From the NCBI GenBank assembly GCA_964483405.1, contig CAZABC010000010.1, positions 9,895-73,894 of the forward strand: a stretch of DNA of 64,000 nucleotides. The letters are read 5' to 3'. Each line of letters starts with the position of its first letter. Within the stretch, counting starts at the first letter, position 1. The translations under genes were made by a program, and so were the position numbers. Source of the stretch: CAZABC01 sp964483405 (lineage in GTDB: Bacteria; Chloroflexota; Limnocylindria; Limnocylindrales; CSP1-4). Below, in pieces: positions 26,987 through 35,420 of this stretch. The notes below the pieces were generated by a model. It worked only from the letters and a program-made list of their open reading frames with translations, made no database searches and was not told the origin of the DNA.

Positions 26987-27613
26987 ATGGCCGAGCCGTA
27001 CGCGCCCTTCACCAGCGCCGTCGTCCCGCTCCGGGCGGAGAACGTGGACACGGACCAGATCGTCCCGGCCCGCTACCTCAAGGTGACCGACAAGGCGGGG
27101 CTGGCCGAGGCGCTCTTCCGCGACTGGCGGTTCGAGGAGTCGGGCGCCCTCAAGGATCCGCCGTTCATCCTCGACCGACCCGAGATGGCCGGCCGCCGGA
27201 TCCTCCTCGTCGGCGACAACTTCGGGGCTGGCTCGTCGCGCGAGCACGCGCCGTGGGCGCTCAGCGCCTGGGGCATCCGGGTGATCGTCTCGACGAGCTT
27301 CGCCGACATCTTCAGGAGCAACAGCCTCAAGAACGGGGTCCTCCCGATCGTCGTCGACCCGGCGACCCACGATCGCCTCTTCGCGATGGTCGAGGCCGAT
27401 CCCGACGCGGTCTTCACGGTCGACCTCGCCGAGGAGGGCATCCTCGCCCCCGACGGCACGACGATCGACTTCGACGTCGACCCGTTCGCCAAGGTGATGC
27501 TGCTCGCGGGGACGGACGAGCTCGGCTACCTCCTGACGAAGCTCGATGCGATCGCGACCTGGGAGGCGGCGAACCCGCCCCGGGTCGACACGACCGCCGG
27601 CTCCGCCCGCTGA
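26987..27613 (+). CDS. leuD: 3-isopropylmalate dehydratase small subunit
   Basis: The 208-residue swivel-domain subunit pairs with LeuC. Family blocks are NVDTDQIVPARYLK, GDNFGAGSSREHAPWAL, STSFADIFRSNSLKNGVLP, and FDVDPFAK. Start ATG lies 2 nt after the leuC stop, so the two are translationally linked. Confidence 0.96.
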   Translation: MAEPYAPFTSAVVPLRAENVDTDQIVPARYLKVTDKAGLAEALFRDWRFEESGALKDPPFILDRPEMAGRRILLVGDNFGAGSSREHAPWALSAWGIRVIVSTSFADIFRSNSLKNGVLPIVVDPATHDRLFAMVEADPDAVFTVDLAEEGILAPDGTTIDFDVDPFAKVMLLAGTDELGYLLTKLDAIATWEAANPPRVDTTAGSAR

Positions 27614-27695
27614 TCGGCCCAGCCCGAGCCGCCGGTCGGGCCGCCTCGACCCGTGCCCGGCGGAACCGCCGGCGGGCGGTCGCCGTCCTCCGGCC

Positions 27696-28289
27696 ATGAC
27701 GAACCGACACCTCCGCTTCCCGGCGCTGGCCGGCCTCCTGCTCGCCTCGATCGCGCTCGGCGCCTGCTCGGCGCTGCCGCCCCCGTTCGACGGCAGCCCC
27801 CGAACCGACGGCGGCGGGGCCGCCGACCCCGGCCAGGGGGCCGGCGGCGGGAACGTCGCTCCGCCGGGCCCCGGCGGCGGCAGCCAGCCCGGTGACCCGG
27901 GCGCCGGCATCGTGGACCCGGGCGGCGGCGGTGCCGTCGTCCCCGACCCGGCCGGCACGCTCGTCTTCCCCAAGCCCGGGGTCCTCGACCCGCAGCCGGT
28001 CTTCGTCCAGTCGCTCGCCGCGTCGATCGAGGACGGTCACGTCGTCGTTCGGGTCGAGTGGACGAGCGGCGTCGAGCCCTGCTACACGTTCGCCGGGGTG
28101 GAGACCAACCGGGACGGCGACGCGTTCACGCTTCGGATCCTCGAGGGCTCGACCGACGACGCGGTGGCCTGCATCGAGATGGCCCAGTCCAAGGCGACCC
28201 TCGTCGACCTCGGCGAGCTGGCGCCCGGCACGTACACCGTCGCGGCCGATCCGAGCGACGCCGAGCCGATCACCGTCGTCGTCCCCTGA
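27696..28289 (+). CDS. Putative lipoprotein with Gly/Pro-rich linker
   Basis: The 197-residue protein begins with a lipoprotein signal (FPALAGLLLASIALGACSA) with a clear LGAC lipobox, so Cys24 should be acylated. A Gly/Pro-rich linker of about 70 residues follows. The C-terminal domain of about 100 residues is beta-rich and has two cysteines (EPCYTFAGV and VACIEM) that may form a disulfide. The function is unknown. The gene lies between leuD and the MarP-like protease on the same strand with gaps of about 80 nt. Confidence 0.8.
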   Translation: MTNRHLRFPALAGLLLASIALGACSALPPPFDGSPRTDGGGAADPGQGAGGGNVAPPGPGGGSQPGDPGAGIVDPGGGGAVVPDPAGTLVFPKPGVLDPQPVFVQSLAASIEDGHVVVRVEWTSGVEPCYTFAGVETNRDGDAFTLRILEGSTDDAVACIEMAQSKATLVDLGELAPGTYTVAADPSDAEPITVVVP

Positions 28290-28372
28290 TCGGGGCCGCG
28301 GACGCGGTGGGCGCGCCGACCGGCTGACGAGCCGCGCGGCAGGCGCGGGGCGGTCGTGCGACCATCCCGCCG

Positions 28373-29545
28373 GTGAACCTGTTCGACGTCGCCGCGATCC
28401 TCCTGCTCGTCCTGACCTTCGTCGCCGGGCTCCGCTCGGGCGCGATCCCGCAGCTCGGCGGCCTCGGCGGGGCGGCGCTCGGGCTGATCGCGGGCCTCAC
28501 CTTCCTGCCGCTCGTCCAGCCGTGGCTCGCCGACCTCGACCCGCTGGTCCGGGCGATCGCCGTCCTCGTCGGGCTGCTCGTGATGGTCGCCATCGGCGAG
28601 GTCGTCGGCGCGGCGATCGGGCGGACCCTGGCCGGCGCGCTCGGCGACGGGATCTTCGGCGCCCTCGATGACGTCGCCGGCGGCGCGGTCGGGCTGCTCC
28701 AGGGGATCCTCGTCGTCTGGCTCGTCGGCGGGCTCATCGCGATCGGGCCGTTCCCCCGCTTCGCCGCCGCGGCCCAGAACTCGACCGTGCTCCGGACCAT
28801 CGAGGCGGTCCTCCCGGCGCCGGCCGAGGTCGCCGGTGACGTCGCCGCGCTCCTCGACGACACGACGCTGCCGGACCTCTTCGTCGGGCTCGAGCCGCTG
28901 CCCGCGCCACCGGTCGAGCGCCCGGGCGACCCCGAGGCGGCCGCGATCGGCGCGCTCGGCGAGGCGTCGACGGTCAAGATCACGAGCGCCGCGTGCTCGC
29001 GGTCGCTGACCGGGAGCGGCGTCGTCGTCGCGCCGGACTACGTCGTGACCAACGCCCACGTCGTCGCCGGCGGGCGGACCACCCGCGTCTCGGTCGGCGG
29101 CCGGGTCGTCGACGCCGTCCCGGTCCTGTTCGACCCGAACCTCGACGTGGCGGTCCTGCGGGCCCCCGGCCTCGGGGCCCCCGCGCTCCGGTTCGCCGCG
29201 TTCGACCCGCCGCGCGGGACGACCGGGGCGGCGCTCGGCTACCCGGGTGGCGACGCCCTCGCGATCATCCCCGCGGCGGTCGCCCGCGAGCTCGACGCGG
29301 TCGGCCGCGACATCTACGACCGCCGGCTCGTCACCCGGCCGGTCCTCGAGCTCCGGGCCGAGATCGAGCAGGGCGACAGCGGCGGCCCGGTGATGCTCGC
29401 CGACGGCACCGTGGGCGGCCTGATCTTCGCCGAGGCCCGGTCCGATCCCGACGTCGGCTACGCGCTGACGCCGACGGCCGTCGCGACGGCGATCGGCCCC
29501 GCGATCGGGCGGACGGCGCGGGTCGACACGGGTCCCTGCCTGTAG
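28373..29545 (+). CDS. MarP-like membrane serine protease (CvpA-trypsin fusion)
   Basis: The 390-residue protein joins four N-terminal membrane helices of the CvpA/colicin V production type (residues about 1-130) to a trypsin-like protease domain (about 195-385). The catalytic triad is readable as NAHVVAG (His), DPNLDVAVLR (Asp) and EQGDSGGPV (Ser). Cysteines at the start (SAACSRS) and end (GPCL) of the protease domain match the positions of the disulfide in mycobacterial MarP, an acid-stress protease. The start is GTG without a clear ribosome binding site. Its TAG stop is also the first half of the next gene's -10 box. Confidence 0.9.
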   Translation: MNLFDVAAILLLVLTFVAGLRSGAIPQLGGLGGAALGLIAGLTFLPLVQPWLADLDPLVRAIAVLVGLLVMVAIGEVVGAAIGRTLAGALGDGIFGALDDVAGGAVGLLQGILVVWLVGGLIAIGPFPRFAAAAQNSTVLRTIEAVLPAPAEVAGDVAALLDDTTLPDLFVGLEPLPAPPVERPGDPEAAAIGALGEASTVKITSAACSRSLTGSGVVVAPDYVVTNAHVVAGGRTTRVSVGGRVVDAVPVLFDPNLDVAVLRAPGLGAPALRFAAFDPPRGTTGAALGYPGGDALAIIPAAVARELDAVGRDIYDRRLVTRPVLELRAEIEQGDSGGPVMLADGTVGGLIFAEARSDPDVGYALTPTAVATAIGPAIGRTARVDTGPCL

Positions 29546-29555
29546 GCTTCGCCCA
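29543..29555 (+). promoter_or_regulatory. TAGGCT -10 box 7 nt before the DUF885 gene (leaderless type)
   Basis: TAGGCT (29543-29548) is followed by 7 nt and ATG 29556. The TAG is at the same time the stop codon of the MarP-like gene. A TCGACA word at 29523-29528 is too close to be a normal -35. Confidence 0.55.
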
Positions 29556-31310
29556 ATGACCGACCGCGCCGCCCCGACGCCCGCCTCGAGGCCGGCCACG
29601 ACCGCCGACCGAGCGGCCCTCGCCGCCCTCGCCGATCAGGCCTGGGACACCGCGATCGCGGCCTCGCCGCTGTACGCCACGATGCTCGGCGACCATCGCT
29701 TCGACGATCGGCTGCCTCCGGTCGAGCCGGGCGAGCAGGCCGCCGTCCTCTCGACGCTGTCACGCCAGCTCGAGACCGCTCGGTCGCTCGCCGATCGCGC
29801 CTGGGACGACCCCGCGGACACGGTGACCGCCGAGGCGCTCGTCGACTTCCTCGCGATCGAGGTCGGGCTGCGCGAGGCGGCGACCGACCACTGGACCGCC
29901 GATCCGCTCGACGGCCCGCAGATCGGGCTCGTCGCGATCCCGAGCTTCCAGGCGGTCGAGACGCCCGAGCAGGGACGCGCGCTCGCGGCGCGCTACGCGG
30001 CGATGGGTCCGTGGATGGACCGCCACACCGCGAACGTCCGGGCCGGCCTCGCGGACGGCCGGGTCTCGCCCGTCTCGCCGGTCCGCAAGGTCGTGGACCA
30101 GCTCGACGATCTCCTCGGGCGCCCCGACGCCGCCTGGCCGCTCCTCGAGCCGCTGGCGATCGACCGGCCCGGCTGGTCGGAGGCCGAGCGCGCCCGGTTC
30201 GCCGACCAGCTGACCGGCGCCCTGCGTGACGGCATCCGGCCCGCGTTCGCCCGCTATCGCGCGCTGCTCGTCGACGAGGTGCTGCCGGTGGCCCGATCGG
30301 ACGATCGGCCGGGACTCATGCACGTTCCCGGCGGCGACCGCGCATACGGGCTCCTCACCCGGGCCCACACGTCGCTCGAGGTCGACCCGGCCGAGGTCCA
30401 CCGGCTCGGGCAGGCGGAGGTGGCTCGCATCGACGCCGAGCTCGAGTCGCTGGCCGGCCGCGTCCTCGGGACATCGGATCGGGCGGCGGCGATCGAGCGC
30501 CTCCGGACCGACCCCGCCCTGTACTTCTCGACCGCCGACGAGGTCGCCGACGTCGCCCGCCGATCCCTCGCCCGCGCCGTCGAGGCGATCCCGGCGGCCT
30601 TCGGGCGACTCCCGAAGGCGCCCTGCGACGTCGTCGAGGTCCCGAGCCACGAGGCCGAGCACACGACGATCGCCTACTACCGGTCGCCCGCGGCCGACGG
30701 CTCGCGACCCGGGCAGTACTACATCAACACGCTACGGCCCGAGACCCGACCGCGCTACGAGGCGGAGGCGCTCGCCTTCCACGAATCGGTCCCGGGCCAC
30801 CACCTCCAGATCGCGATCGCCCAGGAGATCGAGGGCCTGCCGGCGTTCCGGCGGTTCGGCGGGACGAACGCCTACATCGAGGGCTGGGGCCTGTACACCG
30901 AGCGCCTGAGCGACGAGATGGGCCTCTACTCGGGCGACCTCGACCGGATCGGGATCCTCTCGTTCGACGGCTGGCGGGCATGTCGGCTCGTCGTCGACAC
31001 CGGGCTCCACGCGCTCGGCTGGAGCCGGGCACGGGCGATCGACTTCATGGTCGAGCACACTGCCCTCGCGCCGAGCAACATCGCCAACGAGGTCGACCGC
31101 TACATCACGATGCCCGGCCAGGCGCTCGCCTACAAGCTCGGCCAGCTCGAGCTGCTCCGGCTGCGCGCCACGGCTCGCGAGCGCCTCGGCCCGGCGTTCG
31201 ACATCCGCGGCTTCCACGACGCCGTCCTCGGCGAGGGCGCGCTGCCGCTCGGTGCGCTCGGTGGCGTGATCGAGCGCTGGATCGCGACCAGGTCGACGCC
31301 GGCGTCCTGA
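29556..31310 (+). CDS. DUF885 metallohydrolase-like protein
   Basis: The 584-residue cytoplasmic protein belongs to the DUF885 family, which resembles gluzincin peptidases. The presumed zinc-site motif is HESVPGHHLQIAIAQ, followed by NAYIEGWGLYTERLSDEMG in the place of the third ligand. Its length matches the family and no signal peptide is present. Substrates of these proteins are mostly unknown. It appears to be transcribed alone from its own leaderless-type promoter. Confidence 0.92.
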   Translation: MTDRAAPTPASRPATTADRAALAALADQAWDTAIAASPLYATMLGDHRFDDRLPPVEPGEQAAVLSTLSRQLETARSLADRAWDDPADTVTAEALVDFLAIEVGLREAATDHWTADPLDGPQIGLVAIPSFQAVETPEQGRALAARYAAMGPWMDRHTANVRAGLADGRVSPVSPVRKVVDQLDDLLGRPDAAWPLLEPLAIDRPGWSEAERARFADQLTGALRDGIRPAFARYRALLVDEVLPVARSDDRPGLMHVPGGDRAYGLLTRAHTSLEVDPAEVHRLGQAEVARIDAELESLAGRVLGTSDRAAAIERLRTDPALYFSTADEVADVARRSLARAVEAIPAAFGRLPKAPCDVVEVPSHEAEHTTIAYYRSPAADGSRPGQYYINTLRPETRPRYEAEALAFHESVPGHHLQIAIAQEIEGLPAFRRFGGTNAYIEGWGLYTERLSDEMGLYSGDLDRIGILSFDGWRACRLVVDTGLHALGWSRARAIDFMVEHTALAPSNIANEVDRYITMPGQALAYKLGQLELLRLRATARERLGPAFDIRGFHDAVLGEGALPLGALGGVIERWIATRSTPAS

Positions 31311-31449
31311 CCCTCGGCAGACTCGGCCAGGGCGCGGCACGGATCGGGCCCGACGACGATCGAACCATCGGCCGTCGCAGCGCCCTCATGGGGGGCAACG
31401 CGCCGTCGGGGCTGCCGCCGACGGGCGGACCGCACCGGAGATCCAGCCG

Positions 31450-32313
31450 ATGCCCCACGCCGAGATCGACCAGCCGGCTCCGCCCGGCGCGCCCGCGTTC
31501 GAGCCGACGGCCGGTCGCGACCCCGCGGCCGTCGGTCCCCTGGATGTCGCCGGCCCGGGGGGAGCCGGCGACATCCACCTTCCGCGGTCGCGCCGCGCCC
31601 TGCTTGCCGCGGCAGTCGGTGGGGCGGCCGCGTTCGCCGCTAGCGCGCTGGGCCGGCCGCTGGCGGCGCGGGCGGCGACCGGCGACGCGGTGATCGCGGG
31701 ATACGGGAACACAGCCGGATCCACGACCACCGTCACATCGACGGCGAACGACGGCCTCCAGGGCGTCGGCAACGCAGCCGGAAAGTACGGGATCGTCGGC
31801 GTCGGTCAGGCCGGCGGCGTCTTCGGCGCGTCGGGCTTCGGCGACGGCGTCCGCGGCGAGAGCAACGGTCCGGGGGTCCGGGGCTTCTCGTACATCAAGG
31901 GCGGCGTCGTCGGTCAGGGTCCGATCAGTGTCCACGGCTACGTCGACTACAGCCCGACCTGGGTAGCCTCGGTCTTGCGCCGGGTGCGACGATGGCGCCA
32001 GGAGGTGCGTCCCATGTACGGCACGATCGCCCGGATCCATCCCAAGCCCGGTCGCGAGGCGGAGCTGCGGGCCCTGCTTGAGCGGTACGAGTCCGGGGGC
32101 CGTCGGCCCGCCGGCTACCGCCACAGCTACATGTTCCGGCCGGACACCGACCCGTACGACCGGCCCACCTGGTTCCTCATCGCGGTCTTCGACGACGCGG
32201 CCACCTACCGGGCCAACGCCGACAGCCCCGAGCAGGACGCGGAGTACCGCGAGATGCTCGCGCTCCTCGAGGACGAGCCCGACTGGATGGACGGCACGTT
32301 CGACGGCGTCTGA
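31450..32313 (+). CDS. Tat-type secreted Gly-repeat protein reading through into an ABM domain
   Basis: ATG 31450 has GGAG 9 nt upstream. Residues about 45-75 form a Tat-like signal (RSRRALLAAAVGGAAAF). A Gly/Val-rich stretch of about 90 residues follows, with repeats such as GVGNAAGKYGIVGVG and GVRGESNGPGVRGFS, as in secreted beta-repeat proteins of related bacteria. Such proteins normally go on much longer. Here the frame has no stop and runs straight into a complete ABM-domain gene at 32014. I read it as a 3'-truncated gene whose stop was lost, or less likely a true fusion. Confidence 0.45.
   Translation: MPHAEIDQPAPPGAPAFEPTAGRDPAAVGPLDVAGPGGAGDIHLPRSRRALLAAAVGGAAAFAASALGRPLAARAATGDAVIAGYGNTAGSTTTVTSTANDGLQGVGNAAGKYGIVGVGQAGGVFGASGFGDGVRGESNGPGVRGFSYIKGGVVGQGPISVHGYVDYSPTWVASVLRRVRRWRQEVRPMYGTIARIHPKPGREAELRALLERYESGGRRPAGYRHSYMFRPDTDPYDRPTWFLIAVFDDAATYRANADSPEQDAEYREMLALLEDEPDWMDGTFDGV
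31964..31969 (+). promoter_or_regulatory. Possible -10 box (TAGCCT) for the ABM-domain gene
   Basis: TAGCCT lies 44 nt before ATG 32014 and inside the upstream reading frame. It supports independent expression of the ABM-domain protein. Confidence 0.4.
32014..32313 (+). CDS. ABM-domain (antibiotic biosynthesis monooxygenase-like) protein
   Basis: ATG 32014 is preceded by a strong GGAGG 8 nt upstream, so I treat this 99-residue protein as a separate gene. It has the dimeric alpha-beta barrel pattern MYGTIARIHPKPGREAELRA, SYMFRPDTD, WFLIAVFDDAATYRANADSP. Such domains occur in quinone and haem-linked monooxygenases and in many proteins of unknown role. Its whole length is in frame with the upstream Tat-signal protein. 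Confidence 0.7.
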   Translation: MYGTIARIHPKPGREAELRALLERYESGGRRPAGYRHSYMFRPDTDPYDRPTWFLIAVFDDAATYRANADSPEQDAEYREMLALLEDEPDWMDGTFDGV

Positions 32314-32672
32314 GCCGCGGCCCGGTCCGGGGCGGGACGGAGCGCGGCGGGCGGAGCGCGGCGGGCGGAGCGCGGCGGGCGGAGCGTCCGACTCGAAGGT
32401 CCGCGCAAGCGGCGGGCTCGGTCGCCATGTCCGGCACGGCCGGGGCCATCCCGGTCCGACGGCTGGCGTAGGCCGAGCGCGGCCGAGCGCGGGTCTGAGC
32501 GCGGCCGGCGTGGCCGGTGCGGCCGACAGCGGCCAGCCTCGTCTTGACCTCGCAAGCGACGAGCTCGCCCGCGACGATCCTCGTCCGCCGGACCGCTCCG
32601 CCTGATCCGGGAGGCCGATCCGCGTAAGCGGCAGGCGCGTGGCCGGTAAGCCGACCCGGCGACGATCGCCGG
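32314..32672. other. Gene-free GC-rich stretch
   Basis: No gene is supported here. The stretch begins with a 14-bp tandem repeat and continues with gcggcc/gagcgcgg words. From about 32540 the sequence is more ordinary and may contain the promoter of the following HTH gene. Confidence 0.6.
32340..32386. repeat. 14-bp tandem repeat gagcgcggcgggcg x3.4
   Basis: Three perfect units plus five bases of a fourth directly follow the ABM-domain gene. Confidence 0.9.
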
Positions 32673-33410
32673 ATGAACGATCGGCTTGTCGGTCAGGTCC
32701 TCCGGGCACTCCGGCGCCGTCGCGGCTGGCGGCAGCGAGACGTCGCCGACCGAGCCGGAGTGAGCCAGCAGCTCGTCTCGCTCGTCGAGCTCGGGCGGAT
32801 GGGGGAGGTCGACCTCGAGACGCTTCGTCGCGTCGCGTCTGCGCTCGACGCCACCGTCGACCTCGCGCCACGATGGCGCGGCCCTGAGCTCGCCAGGCTG
32901 CTCGACGCCGATCACGCCGCGCTCGTCGACCTGGCCGTCGCGGCGCTGACCGCGGATGGCTGGGAGGTCAGGGTCGAGTGGTCGTTCAACCACTTCGGCG
33001 AGCGCGGCTCGATCGACATCCTCGGCTGGAAGGCAGCCGAGCGGGCCCTGGCGGTCTGCGAGGTCAAGTCCCGTCTCGTCGAGATCGCCGACCTCCACCT
33101 GGGCGTCGACCGCAAGGTCCGGATCGCCGGCGATCTCGTCCCGGCCACGCTGGGCTGGCGCCCCCTGACCCGCGGCGCGCTCCTCATCCTGCCGGCGGAG
33201 CCGACGACCTACGACGCGATCCGCCGGCACGCGGCCACGTTCGACGCCTCGTTCCCGGCTCGGACGACCGACGTGCGTCGCTGGCTCCGCGACCCGGTCG
33301 GCCCGCTCCGCGGCATCTGGTTCGTCGCTCCCACCAGCCACATTGGTGTTCCAGCGAGCGCGCCAACTTCGCGCCGCCGCCGCGTCAACGTCCCACGCTC
33401 GAGCCCGTGA
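32673..33410 (+). CDS. XRE-type HTH protein with PD-(D/E)XK nuclease-like domain
   Basis: The 245-residue protein has an N-terminal helix-turn-helix (RRGWRQRDVADRAGVSQQLV, then SLVELGR; about residues 15-45). The C-terminal domain of about 130 residues contains SFNHFGERGSIDILGW and LAVCEVKSRL. The Asp in GSIDILGW and the Glu-x-Lys in CEVKS are placed as in PD-(D/E)XK nuclease folds, so an active metal-dependent nuclease is possible. The tail after GIWFVAPTSHIGV looks like translated intergenic repeat, so the original stop may have been lost. No toxin or methylase is adjacent. Confidence 0.8.
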   Translation: MNDRLVGQVLRALRRRRGWRQRDVADRAGVSQQLVSLVELGRMGEVDLETLRRVASALDATVDLAPRWRGPELARLLDADHAALVDLAVAALTADGWEVRVEWSFNHFGERGSIDILGWKAAERALAVCEVKSRLVEIADLHLGVDRKVRIAGDLVPATLGWRPLTRGALLILPAEPTTYDAIRRHAATFDASFPARTTDVRRWLRDPVGPLRGIWFVAPTSHIGVPASAPTSRRRRVNVPRSSP

Positions 33411-33464
33411 TCCCGGGGCACGTTTCACCAGCCAGGCTTGTACGGAGCGGTCGGCCTCGCTGGA

Positions 33465-33530
33465 GTACCAGCCACGTTGGTGCGAGCGACCTCGGGGCGC
33501 CGCGTACCAGCCACGTTGGTGCGAGCGACC
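33465..33530 (+). repeat. 27-bp direct repeat containing ACCA-n7-TGGT
   Basis: The word gtaccagccacgttggtgcg plus gagcgacc occurs identically at 33465-33491 and 33504-33530. Related copies are at 33332-33348 (caccagccacattggtg, inside the end of the HTH-nuclease gene) and about 33426. The core is an inverted repeat ACCA-gccacgt-TGGT. Confidence 0.85.
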
Positions 33531-33532
33531 AA

Positions 33533-33572
33533 GCGACCGGGCGAACCGGGCGACCGGGCGACCGGGCGACCT
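33533..33572. repeat. 8-9-bp tandem repeat cgaccggg
   Basis: Four to five near-perfect copies of cgaccggg lie just after the 27-bp repeats and before the ilvD promoter. Confidence 0.85.
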
Positions 33573-33607
33573 CCGGACCTGCGGGGCGGCCGGGCCTGCA
33601 CCGGGCC

Positions 33608-33613
33608 TAGACT
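33608..33613 (+). promoter_or_regulatory. Possible -10 box (TAGACT) of the ilvD operon
   Basis: TAGACT lies 37 nt before the ilvD ATG and is the same hexamer as the -10 of the ilv-leu operon. No good -35 is present. Confidence 0.45.
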
Positions 33614-33650
33614 GGACACGCACCGACCCGCGCACGAGGTCCCGGCCGCC

Positions 33651-35420
33651 ATGTCCGCCACCGACCGCCCCGGCTCCGCCGATCCGACCCCCGACTGGCT
33701 CCCCTACGCTCGCCCCACCGACGGCGGGAAGCGCCACAGCTACGCCCTGACCGACGGACCGGACCGGGCCGCCGCGCGCGGCATGCTCAAGGCCATCGGG
33801 TTCACCGACGACGACCTCGCCAAGCCGCTTGTCGGGGTCGCGACGACGTGGATCGAGACGATGCCCTGCAACTACAACCAGCGCCGGCTCGCCGAGTCGG
33901 TGAAGGAGGGCATCCGGGCGGCCGGCGGCACGCCGATGGAGTTCAACACGATCGCGGTCTCCGACGGCGTCTCGATGGGCACCGAGGGGATGAAGGCGAG
34001 CCTCGTCAGCCGCGAGGTCATCGCCGACTCGATCGAGCTCGTCGTCCGCGGCCACCTCCTCGACGGCGTCGTCTGCCTCGTCGGTTGTGACAAGACGATC
34101 CCCGGTGCCGCGATCGCCCTCGCCCGACTCGACGTCCCGGGCCTCGTCCTCTACAACGGCACGATCTACCCGGGCACGTACAAGGGCAAGTCGGCCGACG
34201 TCGTGACGATCTTCGAGGCCATCGGCGCCTACCGGGCCGGCAGGATCACCCTCGAGGAGCTGTACGAGGCCGAGAACGGCGCCTGTCCCGGCGCCGGCGC
34301 GTGCGGCGGCCAGTTCACGGCGAACACGATGAGCACGGTCATGGAGTTCCTCGGCCTCAGCCCGGCCGGCCTCAACGGCATCCCCGCCGAGGACCCGAAG
34401 AAGGACGACGCGGCCCGCCGCGCCGGCGAGCTCGCGATGACGCTCGTCCGCCATGACATCAGGCCGGGCGGCCTCGTCACGAAGGCCTCGATCGCCAACG
34501 CGATCGCCTCGATCGCCGCGACCGGCGGCAGCACGAACGGCGTCCTCCACCTCCTCGCGATCGCCGCCGAGTTCGGCATCCCGCTCGACATCGACGAGTT
34601 CGGCGAGATCGCCGACCGGACCCCGCTCATCGCCGACATGCGGCCCGGCGGCCGGTACTCGGCAGCGGACATGTACGACGCCGGCGGGGTCGCCCTGGTC
34701 ATGCGCGAGCTCCTCAAGCGGGACCTCCTCGACGGCGAGGCGAAGACCGTCGACGGCCGGACGATCGCGCGGATCGCGGCCGACGTCGTCGAGACGCCAG
34801 GCCAGCAGGTCGTCCGCCCGATCGAGACCCCGATCAAGCCGGTCGGCGGCCTGACGATCCTCCACGGCAGCCTCGCGCCCGACGGCTGCGTCGTGAAGCT
34901 CGCCGGCCACGAGCGGCGTCGCCACGTCGGCCCGGCTCGGGTCTTCGACTCTGAGACGGCCTGCTTCGCCGCCGTCCGCGAGAACCGGATCGTCGCCGGC
35001 GACGTCGTCGTCATCCGCTACGAGGGGCCGGTCGGCGGGCCGGGGATGCAGGAGATGCTCAGCGTCACCGGGGCGCTCGTCGGGGAGGGCCTCGGCGAGT
35101 CGGTCGCGCTCATCACCGACGGCCGCTTCTCCGGCGGGACCCATGGCCTGATGATCGGTCACGTCGCGCCGGAGGCCGCCCTGGGCGGGCCGATCGGCCT
35201 CGTTCGCGAGGGCGACGAGATCGAGATCGACGTCGACCGCAAGGCCGTCGACCTCCATGTCGCGGCCGACGAGCTCGAGCGGCGGCGAGCCGCCTGGACC
35301 CCGCCCGAGCCGCGCTACACGAGCGGCGTCCTGGCCAAGTACGCCGCGCTCGTCAGCTCGGCCTCGGAGGGGGCGATCACGACCGGCGCCCGGCTGCGGG
35401 CCGGGCTCGACCGGCGGTGA
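33651..35420 (+). CDS. ilvD: Dihydroxy-acid dehydratase
   Basis: The 589-residue Fe-S dehydratase makes the 2-keto acid precursors of valine, leucine and isoleucine. The three cluster cysteines are in TMPCNYNQ, VGCDKTIPGA and GACGGQFTANTM. The C-terminal GPGMQEMLSVTGALVGEGLG and DGRFSGGTHGLMIGHVAPEA blocks are intact. ATG 33651 is the first start that gives a normal N terminus (WLPYARPTDGGKRHSYALTD). It is separate from the main ilv-leu operon and heads its own operon; the GNAT gene overlaps its stop by 4 nt. Confidence 0.96.
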   Translation: MSATDRPGSADPTPDWLPYARPTDGGKRHSYALTDGPDRAAARGMLKAIGFTDDDLAKPLVGVATTWIETMPCNYNQRRLAESVKEGIRAAGGTPMEFNTIAVSDGVSMGTEGMKASLVSREVIADSIELVVRGHLLDGVVCLVGCDKTIPGAAIALARLDVPGLVLYNGTIYPGTYKGKSADVVTIFEAIGAYRAGRITLEELYEAENGACPGAGACGGQFTANTMSTVMEFLGLSPAGLNGIPAEDPKKDDAARRAGELAMTLVRHDIRPGGLVTKASIANAIASIAATGGSTNGVLHLLAIAAEFGIPLDIDEFGEIADRTPLIADMRPGGRYSAADMYDAGGVALVMRELLKRDLLDGEAKTVDGRTIARIAADVVETPGQQVVRPIETPIKPVGGLTILHGSLAPDGCVVKLAGHERRRHVGPARVFDSETACFAAVRENRIVAGDVVVIRYEGPVGGPGMQEMLSVTGALVGEGLGESVALITDGRFSGGTHGLMIGHVAPEAALGGPIGLVREGDEIEIDVDRKAVDLHVAADELERRRAAWTPPEPRYTSGVLAKYAALVSSASEGAITTGARLRAGLDRR

